Below are positions 1-10,080 of a DNA stretch of 64,000 nucleotides, piece by piece. Position 1 is the first letter of the stretch. Each line of letters opens with the position of its first letter. The notes beneath the pieces were generated by a model. The model was not told where the DNA came from. It did not search any database and worked only from the letters and a program-made list of their open reading frames with translations. A program made the translations under genes and the position numbers. This DNA is from Beroe forskalii (taxonomy: Eukaryota; Ctenophora; Nuda; Beroida; Beroidae): NCBI GenBank assembly GCA_011033025.1, contig WFMF01000496.1, positions 1 through 64,000 on the forward strand, read 5' to 3'.

Positions 1-450
1 GAATTTTGGGTAAAAAAAAAAAATTTTTTTTAAAGGGGTTTTTTAAATTTGGGGGGGGCGTCATGACAAATTATTTCCCCCAAATTAGCTAATTGCAGGT
101 TTGTGATTTGACTAACAGTGCACGAAATATGGAATTCCCAGACAAATTTAAATAAGTATATCAGTTTAGAAGAGTTCAAAATACCTAAAACGCATTAATT
201 CCAAATAAAACCATCTAAACTCGACTCGATAAGAGTGTTCTTGGACTGGAAATTCTACTACATCGATCACCTCAGTGATATTGGCCTTTCTGAAGTAATG
301 ATTTATTCCCGAAAGTAACCTTATTTTTTTTCAAATTTGAAAAAAGGCGAAGATCCCCTAATTTAATTTGGGGTACGAAATTTGGGGATTTTTGAAAAAA
401 ATCCCCATATTTTCGAACCCCCAAAATTTCGATCCCCGAAATTATTGTCC
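1..450. repeat. low-complexity left edge with short inverted repeats
   Basis: The first 60 bases are runs of A, T and G that look like poor consensus or degenerate repeat. At about 340-445 a gapped palindrome of aaatttgggg / ccccaaattt type occurs, and similar pieces recur near 1670-1745. It lies upstream of the first recognised ZFYVE1-like exon, so it is probably intronic. No coding signal seen. Confidence 0.4.
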
Positions 451-544
451 CATGTTATTTTGTCTTGTAAGGTAGCCAATTTGAGGAGTACATTACTACA
501 AATTATTGCAAGCCTGCAAGTACACTAAAAATTTAACATACTGT

Positions 545-690
545 ATCGCTGGTATATGGTTCAGTGCGATAAGTGCGATTATAACATGTATCGCAGGTAT
601 GTGATTGAGTGCGATAAGTGCGATAATAACATGTCTCGCAGGTATGTGATTGAGTGCGACAAGTGCGGTGTTATTTATCGCAGTCGGCAG
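545..690 (+). repeat. three-unit 45-bp tandem repeat carrying CAG|GTATGT at a splice edge
   Basis: Units are aligned by gtgcga at 564, 609 and 654, exactly 45 bp apart. Units two and three carry cgcaggtatgtg (AGGT at 595-598 and 640-643); the first unit has cgctggtat. Between the two AGGT sites lies a 45-nt segment that starts GTATGT (597), has TAATAAC (624-630) and ends CAG (641), so it has all the sequence parts of a tiny intron. Read as coding it is open in frame and gives a CDKC-containing 15-residue repeat. Confidence 0.85.
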
Positions 691-3600
691 TATTGGTACG
701 GAAACAAAGCTCCCGAACTCGAGTCAGTGCGGTCGGAGATTGTCCATGTTTGGCCAGGGGTAAGTCATTTTCTGTGTTTTTATTATTTTTTGTGTTTTTA
801 ATTATTTTGTTTTTAATTATTTTCTATGCGGTTTTATCATTTTATTGTTTGTTTGTATTATTTTTTGTGTTTTATCATTTTCGGGTCGTAAGAAGTGGTA
901 AGGCTTCTAATGTACCTCATGTTGGAGTTTCATTTGGTTTAATATAATGACATAATAAGACCGAAATACAACATTGAATTTGGTTTCTCTTCGACTTGGT
1001 TCGACAGTAATCAAATGTATTGCATCACCATATAAACATTAAATAATTCCCCAAGTAGATAAACCTACGGATTGAGCTACGGAAAGATTCAAAAGTTGTT
1101 GTAGTTTTGTCTTTGGTGATGTGGGCTTCTTACTTTCTTAGTCATTCGTTATCGGAAGGATTATTTGTCAGGATTTCCGGGAATTTTCTAACTTGATGTT
1201 GGGTAAAATGAGAGAATGAAATATTAAAAAACGGAGAAATTAAAGAAACAAAGAAATCGTCAAAATAAAGAGCTGATTTGATCTAGAAACTTCGTGTATC
1301 CTATTCCTGCTATCGGAAAGGAAAATCGTCAAAAAATCCAATAAGGGAAATGACACAACGCATATCAATATTGTCAAGAAAACAGTACTGCTGGTCTATC
1401 ACTATCAGTCGATCTGGTGCATTTCATTATATGCACTTCTTGAAACCAAACGCGAAAGTAGGAGGCGGTTTGAATAGGTGTAATTATGCTTGATTGTCAT
1501 ACAAATGGACCTATTGTTAAGAATAAGTTCAGTTGATTAGTGTAAAATAGATTTATTTGCAACAAACATAATATCATCTAAGGATTTATTGAATGTGAAT
1601 AATTCTTCAAGTAAATTTGACTCAGAACGAGAGCGCGCAGGTAAATTACGAGGCATGAATGCGAAATTTGAGGATTTTGCGAAAAAACGCCATACTTCAA
1701 AACTTCTGTATGACGTCACCCCATATTTTCGTACCCCAAAATTCTGACTGAAAAATTGTGATAAATACTGTTTCCAGTACTGGATGGCGCACAATTTATG
1801 GGCATAGATCGTGGCTTCATCGTGGCGCCGCAGTGGCGTCCTCGTGGCGTCACCATGGCCTTGCCGTGGCGTCTCCGTGGCGCTACCGTGGCGTCTTCGT
1901 GGCGTTGCTGTTCTGATCTATGCCCCAATTTATCTCAATAATCAACAAAATATCACTATCAGTTGATCTGGTGCATTTCAAATAGTATGCATTTCGTTGA
2001 ACCTAATGCGAAAGTAGATGATGATTTGAGTAATGAGTAGGAGCGATTTAATTATGCTTGATTCTTTGATTGTCATACAAATGAATCTATTGTTAAGTCT
2101 AAGTTGATCAAACAGTTTTAGATACAACAAATACATGTAAGGACTTGGTGAAGAATTCTTCCAGTGAAGTTGAGTTAGAACGAGAGCAAGGGCGCAGAAA
2201 ATATTATAAACTAAGAGACTTACATTTTGAAGGGTTAAGCGTAACATTAAGATGTTTCACCCGAATTTAACACTCATGGATCTTTTGCCTCTACTGAACT
2301 CTTTCCTTTCCTCCCCTTCCTCTAAACTGTGTTGCTCAGGAATCCGGGTCCTGGGTGGCCCAACCCTGCAGTTGTAAGCTGTGAGGGGTACGTGGGCCGA
2401 AACCCCTCCGTTTCCCTTTGTCACCTGCTGATGGGACACCTACATCGCAGATGGCAGGGAGACCTTACAACTGTAGGGTAACCGCTGATGATTCACAGTT
2501 TAGTCTCTTCCGCCTCTTATGTCAATCCTTGAATTAGAAAATCGATATACAGTATTTAGTTATGTTTGTAGTATACCCATACGCCATTATAGATAAGACA
2601 TTGGATTGGGATCAGTGAGCGACTCCAAAACTACTGTGTGTGTAAAGCGTTAAGTTCTATCAATGGAGGATTGCAGGTCTTCAATGAGGTCTTGAGAATT
2701 CCAACACTTATCATCATCATTATCGTTGTTTTGTTTTGATGAGCAATAACACAAATTTGCAGTGAAGTTTGTTGTATCATCAGTGTGTGCTATTTATAAA
2801 CGGTTCTTCCCGAACCTTTGTCTAGAACGCGGCGATTAAATTTGTTGAAATGTGCGCGCGAAATTCTCATTATGGCGCGCGCGGTATTTTGTTTTGGATT
2901 CCATCGCGGAAGGTCGAAAAATGCGAGGGCATACTGTTTTTTCGATTGCCATGTCTCTACTATGCCAAAATTCTGATCTTACATTTATGTATGAGTTGAC
3001 TCCGCTCAATTTCAACCATGGGACGCAGGAATGTTGATTCCCCGCCGTCCAATTTCAAAAAGTTCCATCGGTGTAACGTACAGTTCCATCACTTTCAAAA
3101 AGGAAAGTGATTTTGCGAATTTCAGCTTGCAATACTGTTAAATTCCAATTTCTCATATGTTCACAACTTTTGATTGGATACAAACAACTTGAAAAGAAGG
3201 AAGTTTGGATCTTCTGTGTATGATTTATGTATACGGGCTACCTCTCGGCTTTCGCCCCAAATTCCATTCCATTTTATTTTCCCTCTTTAATTTCACGGTG
3301 ATTTCAGGAAGAAAACCGACCGGAAAACATCGGCAGATATGTACTGGACCAACTCTACTGTGTCTCCGAGACAATCGGTCAGTAACAATCGGTAATTTTA
3401 GATAATTGTTAATTATGAAATAGCAACTGGTAATTTTAGATAATCGGCAATTTTTGAGAACAAGGGCCTCGTACGTATTCCCGATAATTTCTTGAAGAAA
3501 AACCGCCGTATTGCAAATTCAATGATAATTTCTTGAGAAATTTCAACTTTCCAACTCGCTACTCATTGTACCACAGTCAACTACCTTACGAAGGTCATAG

Positions 3601-5833
3601 GTGCGCCAATTCACCACTTTGTAATAAGAGGATGACGTCATCAATTCACCACTTTGTAATAAGATAATGACGTCATCAATTCACTACTTAGAACTAAGAT
3701 AATGACGTCATCATCTCATCCAGGTCAGTACAGCGCAGGTCCCACGCAGACGGTTACTGATTGGCTGAATGACCAAGTAGCCCCGCCCTACTGGGTGCCC
3801 AACCACCTCCAGGCGGGTACAGCGCGGTACCAATTAGACGGTTAATAATTCTGAATTACCAATAGCCCCGACCAACCACCGTTACGGTAATTATACCTAA
3901 TAAGGGATAATTCTAATTATCAAACGACCGGTTACCATGGTAACAGTAGTAGCAAACAACCGGTTCACTATGGTAACCAGTTACCATTTCTCAATAAATC
4001 CGGTTACCATTCCTCAATAAATCCGGTTACGGTTTCGGTTGCCTGAAAACGCCTGCTTAACCGGTATTTCGGTTCGGTTAACCGACCGATTACCCTCAAC
4101 GGTTAATTGCAAAATCAAAATATTTGGTTTCGGTTGCCTGAAAATGCCCGGTTGGCTGAAAAACTCAAATTTCATTGATGCAGTTTCATCAGGAATAGGA
4201 CGAGTAGAGTGGTTACAAACATCATCATTTGCAACAAATAAACGTCGTGTTCTTGTGATATTTCAATGAATATATCATTCATATTTCTGATTAAATTGGC
4301 GACGATAATCCCATGATTTTCGAAAGCTCCTGATTTTAAAATTTATCGTATCAATATCATTGAAAGTTTCAACTTGCTCCTCAAGAAGAAATCCTATTCT
4401 ACACACCTGGTTACGTGTTGCAGCAGTTGCAAAAAAGCGTTTGTTCCCCTTGCTCACAAGCACCACTGTCGAGCCTGCGGCAACGGATATTGTTCTGATT
4501 GTTCTACTAAGGTAAACAAGACGCTGACATTAAATTGGTCTGATTGTTCTAGTAAGGTAAACAAGACTCTAACATTTGATTGCACTCAACTGTGTTCCTA
4601 CTGTTCTCGGAACAACTCAAATTTGTTTCCCAAAATGTTTATTCCTGCAGAGCAAACCAGAAAACAGTGACAGCTCGAACTGAAGTTTTGTGTGCGCGGT
4701 CTGTACGCCGCGCACATGTAACTGCAATTCGAACTGCCGCCGTAATTCTATTTCCTCGCAGAGCAAACCAGTGCCGTGGAGGGGATGGGGCCCGGATCCC
4801 GTTAGAGTTTGTGACAAGTGCTTCTCTACCTCCGGTTTGTAATCAATATCAATGATCAATATGTGTCACATTCTGTGGGTACTGCTTCAACTTTGTTTTT
4901 TCCATTTTTTGTTTCTTTTTTCGTTAACTTGTTATCTTTGCTACCTCCGATTAGTATAAAGATTGTAACATTCTTCAACATAAAATTACTTTATGTTATT
5001 CTATTTAATTTAGTTTTACAGAATTCATTTAATTATTATTTGCATTAGTGAACGTCGTTCATTTCAGACGCACAGTTGACGGAAGAGTACTTGCCACCCG
5101 ACGATGTGACTGCCTGGAAAGTAACGGAGTGCATCAAAACAGCTGCCTCGCTAGTCAAATCAGGTAAACTGTGACACAGATGTCACACAGATAACCGATT
5201 CCGAGCGCAATGCTGTAGTTTGCTTTTCATTAAATTTTTGTTGAAATTTGCTTTTCGAAACATTTCGAAAGAATGCGCAAATTTCAATGAAAATTCAAAT
5301 ATTTCCCACCAAATACTTGCCAATATGTAAGTTCCTATTTCAGTGGTAGAGGTTCCCGCCAGCATTGTAACAGATTCCGTGAGACCCGAGTATTGGATAC
5401 CTGACGTCGATATTATTGGTGGGTCATTTCATCTTTTGTAGAGTGCGGCAGTGCTTGGTGACGTCACATGCCCGTATATAGACCGAATTTCTCATCGTTT
5501 TTCTCATCTTATTGAGAAACCCTTCCAGTTCCACACTCAAAAGAGTGCTTCCAATAATTCCTCATCGAGCCGTAGTTCTGATCGAGCCATGTGTCTCATC
5601 GAGCTGTATTTCTGACTATATAAACCGTATTTCATCATGTGTCTCTTATTCTAAACGTTAACTCTCCCCCAGAGTGCTACCAATGCAAGAGTCCCGCACT
5701 GACAGACAAACACCACTGCCGCAACTGCGGACAAGGCTTTTGTGACGCCTGTACGACAAGCAGACGTCCTGTTCCAGACCGGGGCTGGGATTACCCAGTC
5801 AGAGTGTGTGACACGTGCAATCTGACGCTGTGA
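545..5833 (+). CDS. ZFYVE1: ZFYVE1/DFCP1-like double-FYVE protein, 3' part of gene (exons listed separately)
   Basis: Gene entering from the left edge; only the C-terminal half is present. Eight exons join in consistent phase: about 642-759, 3308-3377, 4184-~4254, 4386-4511, 4762-4834, 5068-5163, 5344-5418 and 5673-5833. The product has a cysteine-rich segment ending in EIVHVWPG, a helical linker, FYVE1 (HKHHCRACG), a second linker, then FYVE2 (DKHHCRNCG) ending in VRVCDTCNLTL and stop. Two tandem FYVE fingers with GWGP- and GWDYP-type turns before VRVCD are the arrangement of vertebrate ZFYVE1, which binds phosphatidylinositol-3-phosphate on omegasomes and ER/Golgi membranes. The N-terminal nucleotide-binding domain of that family would lie off the window. 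Family assignment is strong; the exact starts of exons 1, 3 and 4 are inferred. Confidence 0.85.
642..759 (+). CDS. ZFYVE1: ZFYVE1-like exon: cysteine-rich segment before the FYVE domains
   Basis: Reads ..YVIECDKCGVIYRSRQYWYG.. and ends ..SEIVHVWPG in phase 0, followed by donor GTAAGT at 760. The CxxC, RSRxYWYGN and EIVHVWPG pieces match what I recall of the ZFYVE1 region just upstream of the FYVE pair. The acceptor is one of the repeated cgcag|g sites (AG at 595-596 or 640-641); I chose the second because it is closest. The exon begins inside a 45-bp tandem repeat described separately. If an upstream acceptor is used, the protein gains 15-residue CDKC repeats. Confidence 0.7.
1811..1905. repeat. 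GTGGCGTC minisatellite
   Basis: About eight imperfect units of roughly 12 bp, gtggcgtcnccg, inside the large intron and much more GC-rich than the surrounding DNA. It lies between the two halves of the diverged direct duplication (1400-1640 and 1953-2190). Confidence 0.75.
2330..2485. repeat. GC-rich hairpin element in intron
   Basis: Arms ccctgcagttgtaag (about 2363-2377) and cttacaactgtaggg (about 2465-2479) are near-exact reverse complements about 100 bp apart. This is compatible with a MITE or SINE remnant; family not recognised. Confidence 0.5.
3308..3377 (+). CDS. ZFYVE1: ZFYVE1-like exon: helical linker
   Basis: Acceptor gatttcag ends at 3307 and donor GTCAGT starts at 3378. The 70-nt exon enters in phase 0, matching the phase-0 end at 759, and leaves in phase 1. 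It encodes ..NIGRYVLDQLYCVSETIG, an amphipathic stretch that resembles the helix before FYVE1 in ZFYVE1 and also the segment before FYVE2 (5068-5163). The exon is short, so the assignment rests on phase, good splice sites and position. Confidence 0.65.
3605..3722. repeat. CRE-containing minisatellite, three ~36-bp units
   Basis: Three units of the form tcaattcaccactttgtaat + aaga.aatgacgtca in the intron after 3377. It is the same unit as the arrays at 13685-13850 and 25472-25600 and as the interior of the AATAGGCGGTT MITE. Confidence 0.75.
3930..4165. repeat. GGTTAACCGG-type repeat, relative of the LIM-gene intron element
   Basis: Multiple ccggttacc / ggtttcggtt / ggttaaccg pieces. It shares atttctcaataaatccggtt and the acggttaattg..aaaatcaaaatatt block with the element that forms intron 37623-37813, so the same repeat family sits in introns of both genes. 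A decayed relative is at 52915-53000. The ends here are not crisp and no target duplication is evident. Confidence 0.7.
4184..4254 (+). CDS. ZFYVE1: probable ZFYVE1-like exon, linker with VEWL
   Basis: Acceptor gatgcag ends at 4183. It continues phase 1 from the previous exon to give V-SSGIGRVEWLQTSSFAT, which resembles the AVTSWLTDQIAP-type helix expected just before FYVE1. The donor is uncertain: GTGATA at 4255 would leave phase 0, which fits the next exon. The polypyrimidine tract is poor. Confidence 0.45.
4386..4511 (+). CDS. ZFYVE1: ZFYVE1-like exon: first half of FYVE1
   Basis: Encodes ..LVTCCSSCKKAF..HKHHCRACGNGYC..DCSTK, then donor GTAAAC at 4512. CSSC, the KHHCRxCG core (PI3P-binding basic motif) and the CxxC pair give the first six zinc ligands. 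The start is either acceptor tcaag (4385), in frame with the previous exon, or ttgcag (4423). The last 18 bases and the donor are repeated 45 bp downstream, see the duplicated donor entry. Confidence 0.85.
4494..4580 (+). repeat. 45-bp tandem duplication of exon end plus donor
   Basis: The piece tctgattgttctactaag + gtaaacaagac at 4494 recurs at 4539 with a single change in the exon part. AGGT lies at 4510-4513 and 4555-4558, exactly 45 bp apart. Either donor keeps the reading frame, so a 15-residue insertion after DCSTK is possible. Confidence 0.85.
4664..4743. mobile_element. hairpin MITE P1 (short copy) in ZFYVE1-like intron
   Basis: Starts cagtgacagctcgaactg and ends cgaactgccgccg, with a central gcgcgg/ccgcgc stem. 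It is a short form of the GTGACAGTTCGAACTGCAG family, sitting only 18 bp before the acceptor of the next exon (4762). Confidence 0.7.
4762..4834 (+). CDS. ZFYVE1: ZFYVE1-like exon: second half of FYVE1
   Basis: Acceptor tcgcag ends at 4761. It reads SKPVPWRGWGPDPVRVCDKC then FSTS, joining CSTK in phase 0 and completing the last two zinc ligands (CDKC). Leaves in phase 1 at donor GTTTGT (4835). Confidence 0.85.
5068..5163 (+). CDS. ZFYVE1: ZFYVE1-like exon: linker between FYVE domains
   Basis: Acceptor atttcag at 5067, donor GTAAAC at 5164. Phase 1 in and phase 1 out. Encodes DAQLTEEYLPPDDVTAWKVT..TAASLVKS. The DAQ start and the helical ending match the inter-FYVE linker of ZFYVE1. Confidence 0.8.
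5344..5418 (+). CDS. ZFYVE1: ZFYVE1-like exon: RPEYWIP segment before FYVE2
   Basis: Acceptor atttcag at 5343, donor GTGGGT at 5419, phase 1 in and out. Encodes VEVPASIVTDSVRPEYWIPDVDII. The R-P-x-Y-W-x-P motif just ahead of a FYVE finger is characteristic of this family. Confidence 0.85.
5673..5833 (+). CDS. ZFYVE1: ZFYVE1-like last exon: FYVE2 and stop
   Basis: Acceptor ctcccccag ends at 5672. Encodes ECYQCKSP..DKHHCRNCGQGFCDACTTSRRPVPDRGWDYPVRVCDTCNLTL and TGA at 5831-5833. Eight cysteine/histidine zinc ligands of a FYVE finger are all present. The exact human-like ending a few residues after the last CxxC supports this as the natural C-terminus. Confidence 0.92.
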
Positions 5834-5902
5834 TTGGGTGTGACACGTGCAATCTGACGCTGTGATTGGGTGTGACACGTGCAATCTAACGCTGTGATTG
5901 GG
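5807..5902 (+). repeat. 32-bp tandem triplication over the ZFYVE1-like stop codon
   Basis: Units start tgtgacacgtgcaatctg at 5807, 5839 and 5871. The first unit encodes CDTCNLTL and the TGA; the other two lie in the 3' untranslated region and repeat the stop codon. The period of 32 is not a multiple of three. Confidence 0.9.
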
Positions 5903-6054
5903 TGGTGAAGTACACGAATATGTTTGTGATTGGACAGTGATAACGTTGTGATTGGGTTATAGCTTATTGGGACAGTAGCCGGACCTGTGATTGGGTGCGA
6001 CCTTTTTTGGCGGGCGGTATGTTTGTAGGCAGTGATAACGTCAAGCTTGTTATA

Positions 6055-6190
6055 GTAGCCGTTGTCTCGACCTTTTGAGGCGCGGCGACATCGCGCAAAG
6101 TCAAACTATTTTCAATGCAACGCGCATTAAATTTAAAAAGCATCCAAGCGCGGCGCGATTTGTCACGCCTCAAAAGGTTGAGACACCACG
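6055..6190. mobile_element. hairpin repeat P3 (tctcgaccttttgaggcg)
   Basis: Left arm gtctcgaccttttgaggcg.cgcg at about 6063 and right arm cacgcctcaaaaggttgagac ending about 6183 are reverse complements. About 120 bp; probably a MITE in the 3' flank of the ZFYVE1-like gene. Confidence 0.7.
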
Positions 6191-6888
6191 CCCCACGGCT
6201 ATATCGCAAAAAATAAAATAAAAAGTGCCCAAGCACGGCATTGTGGACGCTGGAATTGGGTGTGCACGCAGTGTGAATTATTTTATTGTTTTTTTTCAGT
6301 TGTTCGGGGATTTATCACGTGTTTGGATTAATTAGTTTTGAATTAATTAGCGATAAAATAAACTCTCATATGAGATTGAGATGTACAGATGCTTCCTTTA
6401 TTGGGATTACTATAAGATATAGTTTAAAATTCGAGAATGGGTACTGTAAGTGTAAATTAAAGTTCAATCATTGTAAATTAACTTTTAATTGAATGAAATC
6501 CAGTAAAAGTTCAAAATAAATTACTTTTAGAACAACTGGAATGAGCTGGATGTATGCAACTTATTGAATATTCGGATATTAAATCGTTTTATCAGAATAG
6601 ACATAAACCCAAAACCAAAGTAGTGCTGAGATATCTGTTTTAAATTAAGTGTATTTTTATTTAATCGTAGCTAGAAGATTTTAATCTATCAAGGGAGTAT
6701 ACTTTATCAATGACATAATCTTGCAGTTCGAACTGTCACCGTTATATTCAGATTCGGAATGAAGTGATTTTAATTTTAAGTTGTGAATATATAAATGTTA
6801 TGTTGTTTCAAGTTCAGGGAATACAATCCACTTGAAATATTATGAAATTAAATGTTGTGTTGTTTTATTCTTATCCTCACAGTAAATG
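6190..6888. other. AT-rich intergenic stretch
   Basis: No exon seen. A half copy of the P1 hairpin end (cagttcgaactgtcaccgtt) lies at 6725-6744. Several AATAAA-like sites are present and could serve as poly(A) signal for the gene upstream, but none can be chosen. Confidence 0.4.
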
Positions 6889-7020
6889 TGAAATAATATT
6901 GATATGTGCATTTTGAGTATGTTGTTCAATGTTATAGTGATTATAATACAGTAATGAATTTTCCCCAATTCAACCACTCTTTTCTTTGTCCAAATACAAA
7001 TTCGGCGAAATGTGTTAAAA

Positions 7021-7191
7021 AGTGGTAGTTCAAACTACTGTTTTGTGTGCCTGTCTAAGTTTGCGCGGCGTACAGACATGTTATTAATATTCATGTCTTT
7101 ACGCCGCGCAAACTTACGCCGTGCACACTGCACACATAAACTGTTGCCAGACGTTGTCTGGCAACAAAACTGCAGTTCGAACTGTCACCGT
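7021..7191. mobile_element. hairpin MITE P1
   Basis: Ends gtggtagttcaaactactg and cagttcgaactgtcaccg are inverted. The interior has ttgcgcggcgtacagacatg facing catgtctttacgccgcgcaa. It also carries a small gccagacgttgtctggc palindrome. Confidence 0.85.
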
Positions 7192-9599
7192 ACGTTTAAG
7201 GCATAATGTAATTTTGCGTTTGAGGAATAGTATTATTGACATCAGTGTCACTGTCAGGCGTCAGCTGCATATTATTTATATTAGTATGGTAATAGTATGT
7301 CAGGGAAGCAGCTGTTTGTGCACGTGCCACGTCTCCAGAACATTGATACAAACATTACTTGTGCTTCTTGACACCAAGTATGGTCGTATGACACCAGTTA
7401 TGTTGTGGCTACTGGTATCAGAGGACTCTTGACTACATTTTTGACACCAGTGCCGACGAATGTCAGATCGCGGTACACTGATTGAGCTCAAAGTTAAACT
7501 TTAAGACTTCCTGACACACTGAGAGAACTGTCCGATTACACCAAGATTACACGTGGCTTTAGTAATGTAATTGTCATGGTAACATGAAAAATAGACGCTG
7601 GTTAATGACGTCATTACCATAGGTTAACGCGTTGAATTGATGACGTAAATATCCGCCTATTTTCCGTGCTCGACTATTAATTGTGTATCCAACAGTTGTT
7701 GACACATTCCTTTGACCAATCATGGCTCAAACTTGTGTGTGTGTATACTTCGACACATTTGACTTAGGGCCATGTTCGAAGAATAGGCGGCTGAAGCTGA
7801 CATCACTTTTAGAGTTTAAAGTCATAAATTGATGACGTAGACTGGTCTAATTCATTCAAATATTGTGCCCGACAGTATTATTCTCCATAGCCCATATATG
7901 ACAGAAGAGCTCATATTTCGAGGTTTGGTTGGTAGTTATATGTGACATAAAGTTATTTCATTAACTGCGGGTGGCATGTGTTTGAGCGCTCATCATTCTA
8001 TTCTTCCCATCTGTCAACAAAGCAAAGCATTCCAAATATGAAGAGCTTCTTTCTGATTCTCCCCAAAGGTCCGTTTAATGCCTTTTAAAACTTAACTTTT
8101 ATTTGGATCTGTACCAAATCAAACAGAGCTTCTTTCTGATTCTCCCCGATGGCCGATGTCTCTAAACTTCTAAAAACCATACGTACTCTTGGCCTTATCT
8201 AGATTTCGTGCCTTATCTAGATTAGGTCCCCAGGGTCTCTTTAAAAGTAAAAGTATGACCATAGTGATAGTTATAATGTAGTTTATGGAGCAAAGAATTG
8301 GCTGTGAGCTAAGATTGGTTGTGAATATGGTATTAGTAAATTGATCGTCATAGTTCATAATTTCAGCTTCGCTTTTGAATTCTCCTGTTTCGTTTTCCTC
8401 AGTCCTGTGAGTGTTAACTTTCACTTTCAGTTCCGCTTTCGAATTCTGCCGTACTGTTGCCTTATTAAAAAGGTAATACCGGGCCCTGGTTATGCCAAAA
8501 ATATGCCCTGAATTTGCCCCATGCCCAACGTATGCCCTGATTAAGCACTGGCATTGGACAGATTTCCCCTTAAACTATATTCCTGGCATTGATGCCTGGG
8601 TCTGGGTGGTACCAGTATTTCTAATAGCCAGTGTTAATGGGCACCAATTAAAATTCCTCAAATCGTTATTCACCACCCAAATACCAGGCACATCCTACAC
8701 CCAAATATATTGTTTGGTACAAACTCAAAGTTTTGAGATCTCGCGCGCTCGAAAAATATACAATTCATAATACGTCATCAACTTACCACATTGCGCTATG
8801 ATAATGACGTCATCCTAACCGCCTATTTATTTTCTGTTGGCATGCTATAATTGTTCGGTACTAAGTTTTTGCCGGCATGAAATATTCCCATGAAATGTCG
8901 AGTAAGTTAGTCGACTTTTTTGTTGAATATTGCGATCCTCCAGGCACGGCAGATATTCGACATCCGCGACTACTCAAAATCACATTGGCCCCTGATATTA
9001 TGAGGTGGTTTCATCGTTCCCCTTCGATAAAAAAAAACGCACGCAATGCGTATCCGCGCAAAACGGCAAGCGCGCGAGCAATATTGTGTGTGTTTATCAT
9101 TTGATTGTCACTTTTAAACAGTTTTTGAGCCGTGCATGTATAAACGTCCGACCTGATGGAGAATATTACGTCATTGGCTGCGCTTTAAACACGGTGAAAT
9201 TATTGATGACGTATCTACTACTACTAATTGGGGGGTGTGCCTGCGAGGGCCCAGGCGGTTAAAATGTCATCCGCATTTTCATACCGTAATGAAGTAAAGT
9301 GATGACGTATAAAACCGCCAATTTCTAAAGCGCCGTTTTTTTTTCGTTTTTAAGGTCCGGACCTATGCTATTCGCTCTCCTTAGGTTGTTCCGTTGAGGA
9401 GTAATTTCCTCAAAACCTTCACCTTTCACAATTGGAGTCAGTCCGATGAATGGTCGAACTCATATCCCAATATGTATTGGACTGTCCTAGGCTAGCGGTC
9501 CTTCATACGTTCATACTGGCCTACGTTTTTTATACGTTTCATGAATATAATGAACATTTATATATTGAAATTGTAATAGATCAGTATGGAGATCTCATA

Positions 9600-9620
9600 T
9601 GTATGTATGTATGTATGTAT
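9600..9620. repeat. GTAT microsatellite
   Basis: Tetranucleotide run tgtatgtatgtatgtat at the right end of copy A; a degenerate version is at 13250-13275 in A'. It abuts the inverted element end that starts at 9623. Confidence 0.9.
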
Positions 9621-9622
9621 AC

Positions 9623-10080
9623 CCCCCATTTCTAGGGGGACGGCGACATTTTCAGTTTGTCATTTTTCTTGCATGTTTTGACACATTCTCGGCGCTTTTT
9701 GTCACTTTTTGTCGCGTTTCGACACTTTTTGTATTTGACACCATTCTGACATAGTCTAGCACAATTTGTCGCATTTTTGGACAGTTTTTGACGCGCTTTG
9801 TCGCGTTTTGGCGCAATTTTGCAATTTTTGACGTGTTTTGTCGCGTTTTGACCCTTTTTGTCGCATTTTGACATTTTTTTGGCGCGTTTTGACGCTTTTT
9901 TTGGCGCATTTTGACGCTTTTTGGCGCATTTTGCCACTTTTTGGCACATTTTATCGCATATTTCGACACTTTTGGGCGCCATTTGTCGCGTTTTTACGCA
10001 TTTTTGAACTCATTTCTGGCGCTTTTGACACTTTTTGTCGCGTTTTGACGCTTTTTTACGCTTTTTGACCCTTTAAATGG
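9623..10080. repeat. left end of a TIR element with GACGCTTTTTG minisatellite
   Basis: Starts CCCCCATTTCTAGGGGGACG, whose reverse complement closes the block at 25278-25302. The rest is an imperfect minisatellite of tttttgacgc / ttttgtcgcg units about 10-17 bp long. The long ORFs over it (lysine/asparagine/alanine-rich peptides in several frames on both strands) are products of the repeat, not genes. Confidence 0.75.

Larger units (their letters stand above)
760..3307 (+). other. large ZFYVE1-like intron filled with repeats
   Basis: Begins GTAAGT and ends TTTCAG. No coding exon is seen inside. Contents: a diverged direct duplication (about 1400-1640 and 1953-2190, sharing cactatcagt.gatctggtgc and the text that follows), a GTGGCGTC minisatellite at 1811-1905, and a GC-rich hairpin piece at about 2330-2485. 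The short ORFs here are not supported. Confidence 0.6.
6889..9620. repeat. segmental duplication copy A
   Basis: About 2.7 kb that matches 10324-13270 in the same order and orientation. Both copies share a P1 hairpin MITE near their left end, followed by gtatgtcagggaagcagctg, the tatgccctgattaagcac block and the terminal tgtatg microsatellite. Identity is high but interrupted by small indels. Copy A' has an additional P2 hairpin at 10724-10873. No credible gene inside: the ORF around 8490-8770 is shared with A' but follows short inverted pieces rather than a protein pattern. Confidence 0.85.

Noticed and set aside
556-801. array of CDKC zinc-finger-like repeats as a stand-alone small protein
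   Set aside because: The repeats are 45-bp tandem copies of an exon edge; downstream text identifies a ZFYVE1 exon with a normal donor at 760.
9632-9982. 116-codon and overlapping ORFs rich in Lys/Asn/Ala on the minus strand
   Set aside because: They read the GACGCTTTTTG minisatellite; several frames on both strands are open at once, which is a property of the repeat.
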